Positions 38,922 to 49,836 of a stretch of 59,371 nt of DNA are shown here, one piece after another. A program made the translations under genes and the position numbers. Below the pieces are notes generated by a model. That model had not been told where the DNA came from and did not search any database. It saw only the letters and a list, made by a program, of their open reading frames with translations. Location of the stretch: contig DASYSS010000088.1 of assembly GCA_036003045.1 (NCBI GenBank), forward strand, positions 1 to 59,371. The letters run 5' to 3'. Source of the DNA: Gemmatimonadaceae bacterium (lineage in GTDB: Bacteria > Gemmatimonadota > Gemmatimonadetes > Gemmatimonadales > Gemmatimonadaceae). Position 1 is the stretch's first letter. Every line of letters starts with the position of its first letter.

Positions 38922-39617
38922 ATGGTGAAGGAGACGGTGAAAGTAGCGCGTGTTTCGCTCGCGATGGTCACGCTCGGTGCGATGGTCGCGGTCGGATGCA
39001 GCGACAATGACAACAACCTGGCGGCGCTCGTCGCGACGTTCATAACAGTCAACGCCGGGAGCAACGGCCAAACGGGTACGGCGGGCCAACAGCTCGCCAA
39101 TCCGATCAGCGTCCACGTGACGGATCAGAACAGCAACGCGCTCGCCGGTGTGTCGGTGGCGTGGGCAGTGGTCGGCGCGGGTGGCTCGGTCAGCACGGCC
39201 AGCTCACTGACGAACGCGAACGGCGACGCGACGGTGCTCTGGACGCTCGGCACGGCGGTCGGCCTCGATTCGCTGACGGCCTCGATCGCGACCGGCGCTT
39301 CGGTGACGATCACGGCAACCGCCACGGCGGCGGGATCGACGATCGCCGTGATCAGCGGCGACAATCAGTCGGTGACGGCTGGAACCAACAGCGCGCCGCT
39401 CGTCGTGAAGATTTCCAACGCGAACGGAACCGGCATCGCCGGGGCGACCGTCACGTGGACGACGGACAGCGGCGCCCTGAGCGCCCCGTCCTCGACGACC
39501 GACGCAAACGGGCTCGCCTCCGTCGTGCTGGCGACGAACCCGGCGCCCGGTACGGCGACGGTAACGGCGACCGGTCCGAATGGGGCCGTTCACTTTTCAG
39601 TGACGGGAACGCCGTAA
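38922..39617 (+). CDS. Ig-like (Big_1-type) lipoprotein
   Basis: 231 aa. Signal with lipobox V-A-V-G-C (Cys near residue 26), then two tandem bacterial Ig-like repeats. Each has the pattern ...AGQQLANPISVHVTDQNSNALAGVSVAW... and ...AGTNSAPLVVKISNANGTGIAGATVTW, ending with NANGDATVLWTLG or DANGLASVVLATN. Surface-exposed, adhesive or structural role likely. Strong purine-rich site (GGGAAGGGAGGAAGG) before ATG 38922. The 257 bases between it and the divergent gene contain no other gene I can support. Confidence 0.82.
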   Translation: MVKETVKVARVSLAMVTLGAMVAVGCSDNDNNLAALVATFITVNAGSNGQTGTAGQQLANPISVHVTDQNSNALAGVSVAWAVVGAGGSVSTASSLTNANGDATVLWTLGTAVGLDSLTASIATGASVTITATATAAGSTIAVISGDNQSVTAGTNSAPLVVKISNANGTGIAGATVTWTTDSGALSAPSSTTDANGLASVVLATNPAPGTATVTATGPNGAVHFSVTGTP

Positions 39618-39653
39618 GCACAGCCATCCTCGCGGCTCGCCGCGATGTGACGA

Positions 39654-39702
39654 GCGCGGGAAGGTGACGGCCGATTCGCCGCCCCTTCCCGCGCCTCATT
39701 TT
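39654..39702 (+). terminator. Intrinsic-terminator-like hairpin after the Ig-like gene
   Basis: 11-bp perfect stem GCGCGGGAAGG (39654-39664) / CCTTCCCGCGC (39684-39694), with a 19-base loop, then CTCATTTT. The large loop and short T run make it moderate. Confidence 0.55.
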
Positions 39703-39747
39703 CGCCATTACATTGGTTCTGCTGCGCGGTCCACGTGGCCGCGAGTG

Positions 39748-39780
39748 AAATGTGGGGGAGGCTCCCCACATTTTTTTGTT
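39748..39780 (+). terminator. Strong terminator/attenuator hairpin upstream of rimP
   Basis: Perfect 10-bp stem AAATGTGGGG (39748-39757) / CCCCACATTT (39764-39773), 6-base loop, T7 then GTT. Ends 23 bases before rimP. A weak promoter (TTCCCG, 17 bases, TACATT, 39686-39714) lies upstream, so the hairpin could be an attenuator of the rimP-nusA-infB operon rather than only a backstop terminator. Confidence 0.85.
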
Positions 39781-39803
39781 CTTGACGACTTCCTCGACTC
39801 GAT

Positions 39804-40265
39804 GTGAAGGACGCGCTGGAAGACGTTGTGGCGCAGGAGCTTGATGCGGTCGGCTACGACCTCGTCGAGCTTCGGCGTGGTGGAACGCGGAGTCGGCCGT
39901 TGATCGAGGTTCGCATCGATCGGCGCGACGGGGCCGCGGTGACGATCGACGATTGTGCGGTTGCGTCGCGGGCGTTGGAAGCGCGGCTCGACGGGAGCGG
40001 GATCGTCGCGCCGCAGTACGTGTTGCAAGTGTCGTCGCCGGGCGAACGCCGGTTGCAAACCAGCGCCGACTGGCGGCGGTTCGTCGGGCAGTGGGCCAAC
40101 GTGCTGAGCCCGGAGCACGGTGGTCGTGTCGAAGGAAGAATCATGACGGTCGACGAAGACGCGGGGTCAGCGGGAGAGACCGTTGTCCTCGAGCTCGAGA
40201 ACGGAACGGCTCGGCGCATTCCGTTGGCTGCAATCAAGGAGGCGCGGCTGGCGTTTCATCTGTAA
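39804..40265 (+). CDS. rimP: Ribosome maturation factor RimP
   Basis: Assists 30S subunit maturation. 153 aa, two domains: N-terminal VGYDLVELRRGGTRSRPLIEVRIDR and YVLQVSSPGERRLQTSADWRRFVG, then an SH3-like C-terminus (GRIMTVDED, AIKEARLAF). GTG start. First gene of the rimP-nusA-L7Ae-infB-rbfA-truB-ribF run. Confidence 0.94.
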   Translation: MKDALEDVVAQELDAVGYDLVELRRGGTRSRPLIEVRIDRRDGAAVTIDDCAVASRALEARLDGSGIVAPQYVLQVSSPGERRLQTSADWRRFVGQWANVLSPEHGGRVEGRIMTVDEDAGSAGETVVLELENGTARRIPLAAIKEARLAFHL

Positions 40266-40317
40266 TTCGATGGTGCACGGTACCCGTCGGCGCTCGTCGC
40301 CGTGGGAGACATTCACG

Positions 40318-40322
40318 AGGAG
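40318..40322 (+). promoter_or_regulatory. Ribosome binding site deciding the nusA start
   Basis: AGGAG six bases before ATG 40329. This favours ATG 40329 over the in-frame GTG at 40302, which would put this site inside the coding region. Confidence 0.75.
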
Positions 40323-40328
40323 TCCTGG

Positions 40329-41681
40329 ATGGTCAGCTCGACGGAAATCTTGTCCGCGTTTCGCGAAGTATCGAACACCAAGCAGCTCGATCGCGCGGAA
40401 CTGTACGCGTTGCTCCAGGACGGAATCCTCGCCGCCCTCGCCAAGAAGTACGGCCCAAACGTTCACGCCGAGGTCGAGATCGACGACGGCAAGGGCGACA
40501 TCAGGATCGTGCTCCTGAAAACCGTCGTTGAAGCGGTCGAAGACTCGAGCAACCAAATCTCCCTGGAAGACGCCAAGGCGTTCGACCAGAGCTTCGAGCC
40601 CGGCGACGTCATGGAAGAGCCCATCGACTTCGCCGTTTTCGGCCGCGCCGCCGTGCAGGCGGCCAAGCAGCGCATCATCCAGCGCGTCCGCGAGGGTGAG
40701 CGCACGCGCATCCGCGACGAGTTTGCGACCCGTGTGGGCGATCTGCTGTCCGGCGAGATCCAACAGATCGAGCGCGGCAAGCTCGTCGTCATGCTGAACA
40801 AGTTCCGCGAAGCGGAAGCGATCATTCCGTACCGCGAGCAGAATCACCGCGAGCACTTCCACCAGGGCGAACCGATTCGCGCGGTGCTCAAGCGCGTCGA
40901 AGAGACGCCCAAGGGGCCGCGCCTCGTGCTGAGCCGCGGAGACCCGCTCTTCGTGAAGGCGCTGTTCAAGCTCGAGGTGCCCGAGATTCAGCAGAACATC
41001 GTGGAAATCCGGGCTGCTGCCCGCGAAGTGGGCAGCAGGACAAAAATCGCGGTGTTCTCGCGTGACGATTCCATCGATCCGGTGGGCGCATGCGTCGGCC
41101 TCAAGGGCTCGCGCGTGCAGGCCGTGGTCAACGAGCTGAATGGCGAACGGATCGACATCGTGCCGTGGTCCCCGGACCCGGAACGCTTCGCCAAGCTGGC
41201 GCTCGCTCCGGCCAAGGTCGCGCGCGTCTTCAGCGACCCGAGCACGAAGACGATCCAGGCCGTCGTCGACGAAGACCAGCTGTCGCTCGCCATAGGCCGC
41301 AACGGCCAGAACGTTCGACTCGCGTCCGAGCTCACCGGATGGAAGATCGACCTCTACTCCAGCCGTGAGTGGCTGGAGCGCGGCGGCGAAGGCCAGATCT
41401 TCGCTCCGCTGCCGGGCGAGACGGAGGAAATGGCCGACGTTCGGTTGACCGACATCGCGGGGATGCCGCCGGCGACGGTCGCCGTCCTCGCCGAGGCCGG
41501 CTATCGCACGCTCAACGACATCATCGACCTCGAGCGCGAGGACTTTCTCAAGCTCCCCGGCATCGCGCCGGAAGAGGCCGATCGCATCATGGCGCTCATC
41601 GACGAGCTCACGACCGAAGACGGAGAATCCCGCGGCGATGAAGCGGGCGGAACAGGAGGAGAAGGGAACACGGCTGCGTGA
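40329..41681 (+). CDS. nusA: Transcription termination/antitermination protein NusA
   Basis: RNA polymerase-binding factor for pausing, termination and rRNA antitermination. N-terminal domain (residues 1-125), S1 domain (GDLLSGEIQQIERGKLVVML), KH1 (GSRTKIAVFSRD; DPVGACVGLKGSRVQAVVNEL) and KH2 (LSLAIGRNGQNVRLASELTGW). A C-terminal helix-hairpin-helix-like segment (GYRTLNDIIDLEREDFLKLPGI) resembles the acidic repeats of proteobacterial NusA. 450 aa from ATG 40329. Stop overlaps the next gene (GTGA). Confidence 0.97.
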   Translation: MVSSTEILSAFREVSNTKQLDRAELYALLQDGILAALAKKYGPNVHAEVEIDDGKGDIRIVLLKTVVEAVEDSSNQISLEDAKAFDQSFEPGDVMEEPIDFAVFGRAAVQAAKQRIIQRVREGERTRIRDEFATRVGDLLSGEIQQIERGKLVVMLNKFREAEAIIPYREQNHREHFHQGEPIRAVLKRVEETPKGPRLVLSRGDPLFVKALFKLEVPEIQQNIVEIRAAAREVGSRTKIAVFSRDDSIDPVGACVGLKGSRVQAVVNELNGERIDIVPWSPDPERFAKLALAPAKVARVFSDPSTKTIQAVVDEDQLSLAIGRNGQNVRLASELTGWKIDLYSSREWLERGGEGQIFAPLPGETEEMADVRLTDIAGMPPATVAVLAEAGYRTLNDIIDLEREDFLKLPGIAPEEADRIMALIDELTTEDGESRGDEAGGTGGEGNTAA

Positions 41682-42024
41682 CCGCTGACGCCGAGATCGC
41701 GACGCGGGTTTTCCGCCTGCTGGGGCTCGGCGTACGCAGTCGCGGGGCCATTGTTGGAGTCAAACAAGTACGTGAAGCCGCGAGGCGAAACACGTTGATT
41801 TTCGCGGTGGTAGCAAGTGACGCCTCGGCCAACAGCAGAGACAAGATCGTCCCGCTGCTGCAGGCTCGGCGAGTTAACTTTATGGAAGTACCTTCCGCTG
41901 CGGCGCTTGGCGCCGCCGTCGGCCGGGATCAGACGGCCGTCGTTGGCATCATTGATCGGCAGTTGGCTGCCGGCGTTCGGGCGTTGGCTTCGGCCGGCGC
42001 GCCCCGAACCGGTCAGGAGGATGT

Positions 42025-42028
<4 letters not shown>
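41678..42028 (+). CDS. L7Ae/L30e-family RNA-binding protein (YlxQ-like)
   Basis: 116 aa with the L7Ae/L30e fold: VFRLLGLGVRSRGAIVGVKQVREAARR, then LIFAVVASDAS and KIVPLLQARRVNFMEVPS. Position between nusA and infB matches YlxQ. The usual intervening ylxR gene is absent. GTG and TGA overlaps on both sides show tight coupling. Confidence 0.87.
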
Positions 42029-44778
<2,750 letters not shown>

Positions 44779-44795
44779 TTTCCGGGAGTGCACGC

Positions 44796-45185
44796 GTGGC
44801 CGCCGACCACCGCCGCGCCGATCGCGTGGCCGCAGCGATCCGCGAGGAAGTTGCAACCTTCCTCGCCGAGGAGGCGAAGGATCCGCGCATCACGCGCCTT
44901 GTGACCGTGACGGGGGCGCAGGTCACTCGCGACCTGCGCCACGCCAAAGTGTTCGTGAGCGTGATGGGGTCCGACGCCGACCGCAAAGCGACGTTCGAGG
45001 GGCTGGCGAGCGTCGCGACGCATCTGCGCGCCCGCGTGGGACGCGCCCTGCGCTTGCGCCTCGCGCCCGAGATCGTGTTCCTCCCGGACGAAAGCGTCGA
45101 GCGGGCCGCGCGAATCGAGTCGTTGCTTTCGCAGATCAAAGATGGAAAGACGCCCCCGGCACCCGATGGAGACACGGACGACTGA
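44796..45185 (+). CDS. rbfA: Ribosome-binding factor A
   Basis: Late 30S maturation factor. 129 aa, KH-type fold: RADRVAAAIREEVATFLAEEAKDPRI, VTVTGAQVTRDLRHAKVFVSVMG, LRLRLAPEIVFLPDESVERAARIESLL. GTG 44796, with GGGAG upstream, gives a normal N-terminus; the longer open frame runs back into infB. Confidence 0.93.
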   Translation: MAADHRRADRVAAAIREEVATFLAEEAKDPRITRLVTVTGAQVTRDLRHAKVFVSVMGSDADRKATFEGLASVATHLRARVGRALRLRLAPEIVFLPDESVERAARIESLLSQIKDGKTPPAPDGDTDD

Positions 45186-46038
45186 CGTCGCCGGGCTCGC
45201 GTTGGTCGACAAGCCCGCGGGCATGACCTCGCACGACGTGGTCGCGGTCGTTCGCCGAGCGACCGGCGCGAAGCGCGCGGGACACGCCGGCACGCTCGAC
45301 CCCTTCGCCACGGGACTGCTCGTCGTGCTACTCGGCCGCGCAACCCGGCTCATTCCGCACATCCAGGGTGAACCCAAGGTCTACGACGCCACGATTCGGT
45401 TTGGCGAAGAGACCGACACCGACGACGCGACCGGTATCGCCGTGCGTCGAGCCGACGTTCCCGATGATTCCGCCATCGCGCGCGGCGTCGAGCATCTGAC
45501 CGGCGACATTGCGCAAATGCCGCCGGCCTACTCGGCAAAGAGCGTCGACGGCGTGCGCGCCTACGCGGCCGCGCGCCGCGGCGCGCCGCTCGAGCTTGCA
45601 CCCGTTCGCGTCGTCGTACACGAGTGGCAACTCGGTGCTCTCTCCGGAAACGACCTGAACGCGCGAATCACGTGTGGCGGGGGAACGTACGTTCGCGCGC
45701 TGGCCCGCGACCTCGGCCGCGCCACGGGCAGCGCGGCGCACCTCGTCGCGTTGCGGCGTGTTCGCAGCGGTGCGTTTTCCGTCGAAGACGCACACTCGCT
45801 CGACGAGTACGGCGATCACGCCGCCGCGCTTCGACCTCCACTCGACGCGGTGTCGCACCTTCCGGTGCAGCAGTTGACCGAAACCGAGCTCGCGCGGGTC
45901 GCGCACGGCAACCCGGTCGCCGTGCGCACCGGCGGTCGGACGGTTTCGCTAGTCGACGAAACCGGCGCGCTCGTCGCCATCGCCGAACGTCATGACGACA
46001 CGCTCCAGCCGAAGACGGTGATTCGCGATGCCGGATGA
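45166..46038 (+). CDS. truB: tRNA pseudouridine(55) synthase
   Basis: Makes pseudouridine 55 in the T loop of tRNAs. Motifs: LVDKPAGMTSHDVV, GHAGTLDPFATGLLVVLLGRATRL (catalytic Asp), YDATIRFGEETDTDD, and RITCGGGTYVRALARDLG. 290 aa from ATG 45166; ATG 45142 in frame would add 8 residues. Overlaps the end of rbfA. C-terminal PUA-like region present. Confidence 0.95.
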   Translation: METRTTDVAGLALVDKPAGMTSHDVVAVVRRATGAKRAGHAGTLDPFATGLLVVLLGRATRLIPHIQGEPKVYDATIRFGEETDTDDATGIAVRRADVPDDSAIARGVEHLTGDIAQMPPAYSAKSVDGVRAYAAARRGAPLELAPVRVVVHEWQLGALSGNDLNARITCGGGTYVRALARDLGRATGSAAHLVALRRVRSGAFSVEDAHSLDEYGDHAAALRPPLDAVSHLPVQQLTETELARVAHGNPVAVRTGGRTVSLVDETGALVAIAERHDDTLQPKTVIRDAG

Positions 46039-46987
46039 AGGCGCGCGTGTCGTGAGCCCCGGACAAGAGGCGGGCGGTTTTCCGCAGCTACTCGATGGCG
46101 CCGTCGTCACCGTCGGCACGTTCGACGGCGTGCACCTCGGGCACCGCGACATTCTCCGCCGGCTGCACGAACACGCGGCGGAGACCTCGTGCCCGCCGCT
46201 GCTCGTGACGTTTCGCCCTCACCCGCTCGAGGTCGTCAACCCGTCGGCCGCGCCGATGTTGCTGACGCCCGGCGTCGAGCAGCTCGACGCGCTCGCCGAC
46301 AGTGGTCCGCTGCTCGTCGCCGCTCTCCCGTTCACTCCGTCGCTCGCCGCGTACTCGGCCGAGTCGTTCGTCCGCGACCTGCTCGTTCGGCGATATCGGG
46401 TCCGCCGGCTGGTAATCGGCTACGACCACGGGCTCGGGCGGGGTCGGAGCGGTGATGCCCGCTTCCTCGCCCAGATCGGCGCCGAGATCGGGTTCGACGT
46501 CGACGTCGTCGCGCCGACCGTCGACTCGCGCGGTGTGCCGGTTTCTTCGAGCGCGGTCCGAACGGCGGTGGCGCACGGCGACCTCTCCCACGCTCGGGCG
46601 GCTTTGGGCCGCCACTACAGCTTCCGCGGTGTGGTCGTTCCGGGCCAGCAACGTGGGCGGGACATCGGCTATCCGACGCTCAATCTGGAGCTGGGTTCGT
46701 CGCGCAAACTTCTCCCTCCGGCCGGGGTATACGCCGTCTGCGCCCAGACGGCGCGCGGGTCCTTCGGCGGGATGATGAACCTCGGTCCACGCCCGACGTT
46801 CGGGGAGTTCGATCGAACGCTCGAAGTACATCTTTTCGACGTGTCAGGCGACTGGTATGGAGAATCGGTGAGCGTCGAGCTCGTCGAGCGGCTTCGCGAC
46901 ACGACGAAGTTCGAGTCGATCGACGCTCTGGTGAGCCAACTCGGCCGAGACGCCGATATGGCCCGCCGCGCGTTGACGCAAGCGTAA
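46028..46987 (+). CDS. ribF: Bifunctional riboflavin kinase/FAD synthetase
   Basis: Converts riboflavin to FMN and then FAD. FAD-synthetase half: VTVGTFDGVHLGHRDILRRL, TFRPHPLEVV, and VIGYDHGLGRGRSGD; kinase half: GRDIGYPTLNLEL, GVYAV, MNLGPRPTFGEFDRTLEVHLFD. 319 aa. Overlaps truB. Its last codons carry the -35 box of the secD promoter. Confidence 0.95.
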   Translation: MPDEGARVVSPGQEAGGFPQLLDGAVVTVGTFDGVHLGHRDILRRLHEHAAETSCPPLLVTFRPHPLEVVNPSAAPMLLTPGVEQLDALADSGPLLVAALPFTPSLAAYSAESFVRDLLVRRYRVRRLVIGYDHGLGRGRSGDARFLAQIGAEIGFDVDVVAPTVDSRGVPVSSSAVRTAVAHGDLSHARAALGRHYSFRGVVVPGQQRGRDIGYPTLNLELGSSRKLLPPAGVYAVCAQTARGSFGGMMNLGPRPTFGEFDRTLEVHLFDVSGDWYGESVSVELVERLRDTTKFESIDALVSQLGRDADMARRALTQA

Positions 46988-47001
46988 GGGCCAGTTAACG
47001 T
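46973..47001 (+). promoter_or_regulatory. Candidate secDF promoter
   Basis: TTGACG (46973-46978), 17 bases, TAACGT (46996-47001). Start near 47008, leader of about 32 bases. The stretch TTGACGCAAGCGT is identical to the -35 region of the rrn promoter at 58981. Confidence 0.5.
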
Positions 47002-47039
47002 TAAAGGTTCCGCACACCAACCTTCCACCCGCGGTTCGT

Positions 47040-48770
47040 ATGCCCCTGAAGTATCGCATCCTCATCATCGTCGGGCTCTGTCTCGCCTCGATTTATCTGT
47101 TGTTCCCTCGCGACGTTACGACGCGCTATCGCGGCGCCGACGGCGTTCTCCGCGTCGACACCAGTCGACACGTTCCGCTGCGACGGGGGCTCGACCTGCA
47201 GGGCGGCATGTACCTCGCGCTCGAGGTCGACGACTCGAAGCAGGCCATCGCTCCGGCGGACAAGAAGGAAGCGATCAATCGCGCGCTCAAGACGGTGCGC
47301 TCGCGCATCGACGGATTCGGCGTTTCCGAACCTGTCGTGCAGACGCAGGGCGACGATCGGATCGTCGTTCAGCTTCCGGGCATTCAAGATCGCGAGCGAG
47401 CAGAGCGCTTGATGCAAGATCAGGCGTTCCTGCAATTCAAGATCACGGACAAGACGCAGGCGCTCGAACGCGCTTTGCCGAAGCTCGATCAGGTCATCAA
47501 GCAGCGCGGTCTGAGCCGAAAGGTTGATACGACTTCGAAGGGCCAGGCAGCCACGAAGGGACTTCAAGGTCTGCTGACCCAAGCCGACACAGGGCTTCGA
47601 GGCAAGCTGTCGCCGGCGACCCCGGCCAAGAAGGGGGATACGTCCAAGAAAGTCGTCGCCGCCAAGAAAGACACCGCCAAGAGCGATACGGCGAACGCGG
47701 ATTCGCTCAAGCTACAGGCCGGCGGCGCGTTCTCGAGCCTCCTGCAGCAAGGCGACACGCCCGGCGGCTTCTTCGTCGCGAGCGAGAACGTCCCGACCCT
47801 CGACGCATATCTGGCGGATTCGGTCGTTCATGCCGCGCTCCCGCCGGGCAAGGAATTCCTTCCGGGCACCGATTCGCAGAACCTCGGCGGCAAGGTTTAC
47901 AAGGCCTACTATCTGGTCGACGCCAAGCCGATCATCACCGGCGACTACCTCAAGGACGCGCGCCCAAATCAGCAGGCGCTCGAGGGAACGGTCGTCGAGT
48001 TCACGTTGAGCAACGAAGGTGGCCGTCGCTTCCGCAATGAGACGGGCAAGCACATCGGCGACTACATGGCGATCATCCTCGACGATCGCGTCCAGGGTCG
48101 GCCGCCGGTGATTCAGAGCGCGATTTCGACGCGTGGGCAGATCACGATGGGCGGCAAGTCTCTCGCCGACGCCCAGGACCTGGCGCTCGTCTTGCGAGCC
48201 GGTGCATTGCCGGTTCCGCTTCGCGTCGCCGAAGTGCGTAGCATCGGACCGAGCCTCGGTCAGGATTCGATCAACAAAGGATTGCGCGCCTCGCTGATCG
48301 CGGTGGCGCTCGTCGTGATCATCATGCTCGTGTACTACCGCTTTTCCGGATTCCTCGCCGTCGCCGCGCTCGCGCTGTACGTGCTCTACACGCTGGCTGC
48401 GCTCGCTGGCTTCGACGCCGTGCTGACGCTGCCGGGAATCGCGGGGTTCGTACTCTCGATCGGCATCGCGGTGGACGCCAACGTGCTGATCTTCGAGCGC
48501 ATTCGAGAGGAGCTCGCGCGAGGAAAGACGGTCCGGACCGCCATCGACGAGGGCTTCCGCCACGCCATGCCGGCGATCGTCGACTCGAACGTGTCCACGA
48601 TCCTCACCGCCGCGGTACTCTACCAGTACGGCACCGGGCCCGTGAAGGGCTTCGCCGTGACGCTCATCGCGGGCATCGCCGCTTCGCTGTTCACGTCGAT
48701 CTTCGTCGTGCGCACCTTCTACATCATCTGGCTCAACCGCTCCCGCGGCGCCCAGGCACTGAGCATCTAA
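47040..48770 (+). CDS. secD: Protein translocase subunit SecD
   Basis: RND-like accessory subunit of Sec translocase, using proton motive force to pull substrates out. First helix (ILIIVGLCLASIYLLF), then LRRGLDLQGGMYLALEVD (SecD hallmark), a large periplasmic domain, and five C-terminal helices including GFVLSIGIAVDANVLIFERIREEL. 576 aa. Residues about 155-230 are a Lys/Thr/Ala-rich insertion (AKKGDTSKKVVAAKKD) within the periplasmic region. yajC is not seen nearby. Confidence 0.96.
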   Translation: MPLKYRILIIVGLCLASIYLLFPRDVTTRYRGADGVLRVDTSRHVPLRRGLDLQGGMYLALEVDDSKQAIAPADKKEAINRALKTVRSRIDGFGVSEPVVQTQGDDRIVVQLPGIQDRERAERLMQDQAFLQFKITDKTQALERALPKLDQVIKQRGLSRKVDTTSKGQAATKGLQGLLTQADTGLRGKLSPATPAKKGDTSKKVVAAKKDTAKSDTANADSLKLQAGGAFSSLLQQGDTPGGFFVASENVPTLDAYLADSVVHAALPPGKEFLPGTDSQNLGGKVYKAYYLVDAKPIITGDYLKDARPNQQALEGTVVEFTLSNEGGRRFRNETGKHIGDYMAIILDDRVQGRPPVIQSAISTRGQITMGGKSLADAQDLALVLRAGALPVPLRVAEVRSIGPSLGQDSINKGLRASLIAVALVVIIMLVYYRFSGFLAVAALALYVLYTLAALAGFDAVLTLPGIAGFVLSIGIAVDANVLIFERIREELARGKTVRTAIDEGFRHAMPAIVDSNVSTILTAAVLYQYGTGPVKGFAVTLIAGIAASLFTSIFVVRTFYIIWLNRSRGAQALSI

Positions 48771-48779
48771 GGGTCTTCC

Positions 48780-49793
48780 ATGCTTCGCATTCTTCACGAC
48801 ACCAATTTCGATTTCATCAAGCACTGGAAGACGGCCGCGATCGGCACCGTCGCGTTCATCGCCCTCGGTCTCGTGCTGCTCGTCGTTCACGCGGCTCGCC
48901 ACAACGGCAACGCGTTGAACCAGAGCATCGAATTCACGGGCGGCACCGTGGTCCAGCTTCAGTTCCAGCAGGACGCGCCGACGGACGTCGTTCGCTCCGC
49001 CGTGGACGCCGCGGGCTTCAGCGGCTCCGAGGTCACCACCTTCGGGGACGTGCGCAACTATCTCATCAAAGTCCCGCCGGTCGAGGGCATGGCGGCCGCC
49101 GCGAACGCAGACAGCGTCGGCGCGCACATCGTGAATGTCCTCAAGCAGCGAGTTCCAGGGAACCCGGCGCGCGTCGAACAGGCGCAGTCGGTCGGCCCGC
49201 GTGTCGGCGCGGAGCTCAAGACGAAGGCGATCACGGCGATCCTGCTCTCGTTCCTCGTGACGCTGATCTACCTCGCGATCCGGTTCGAGTGGCGGTTCGG
49301 CGTCGCGGCGACGATCGCCACGGCCCACGATATCCTCACCACGATGGCGTTCCTGGCCATGATGCGCCTCGAGATCTCGCTCACGGTCGTCGCCGCGATC
49401 CTGACGGTGATCGGCTACTCGCTCAATGACACGATCATCATCTTCGACCGCGTCCGCGAGAATCTGAAAAAGCAGCGCAAGGAAACGTTGCGCGAGGTGC
49501 TGAATAGGTCGATCAACGAGACGCTCCCGCGCTCGGTGCTGACGCATGCCACGGTGTTCGCGGCGACGCTGTCGCTGCTCGTCTTCGCCGGCGAAGTGAT
49601 CCGTCCGTTCTCATGGATCATGGCGTTCGGCGTCTTCACCGGAACGTTCAGCTCGATTTACGTCGCCGGCGCGATCCTGCTCTACATCGAGCACCGCTGG
49701 CCCCGTACGCCGGCGCCTCACGAGAAGGGAACGGCCCGAGCGCTCGCCGAAGAGCGACGGCGCGAACGGCCGGCGCCCGTCGGCACGCGATGA
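48780..49793 (+). CDS. secF: Protein translocase subunit SecF
   Basis: Partner of SecD. Six helices; IEFTGGTVVQLQF, VGPRVGAELKTKAITAILLS and VIGYSLNDTIIIFDRVRENL are the family hallmarks. 337 aa; the Arg/Glu-rich C-terminus is cytoplasmic. Follows secD after 9 bases. Confidence 0.96.
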   Translation: MLRILHDTNFDFIKHWKTAAIGTVAFIALGLVLLVVHAARHNGNALNQSIEFTGGTVVQLQFQQDAPTDVVRSAVDAAGFSGSEVTTFGDVRNYLIKVPPVEGMAAAANADSVGAHIVNVLKQRVPGNPARVEQAQSVGPRVGAELKTKAITAILLSFLVTLIYLAIRFEWRFGVAATIATAHDILTTMAFLAMMRLEISLTVVAAILTVIGYSLNDTIIIFDRVRENLKKQRKETLREVLNRSINETLPRSVLTHATVFAATLSLLVFAGEVIRPFSWIMAFGVFTGTFSSIYVAGAILLYIEHRWPRTPAPHEKGTARALAEERRRERPAPVGTR

Positions 49794-49802
49794 CGATCTC
49801 TC

Positions 49803-49829
49803 CGAACCGCCGCCTCGCGCGGCGGTTCG
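49803..49829 (+). other. 11-bp perfect hairpin in front of tatD
   Basis: CGAACCGCCGC (49803-49813) and GCGGCGGTTCG (49819-49829) with loop CTCGC. It ends 7 bases before the tatD ATG, with only TGCTTTC after it, so it is either a T-poor terminator after secF or a structure that masks the tatD ribosome-binding region. Confidence 0.6.
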
Positions 49830-49836
49830 TGCTTTC

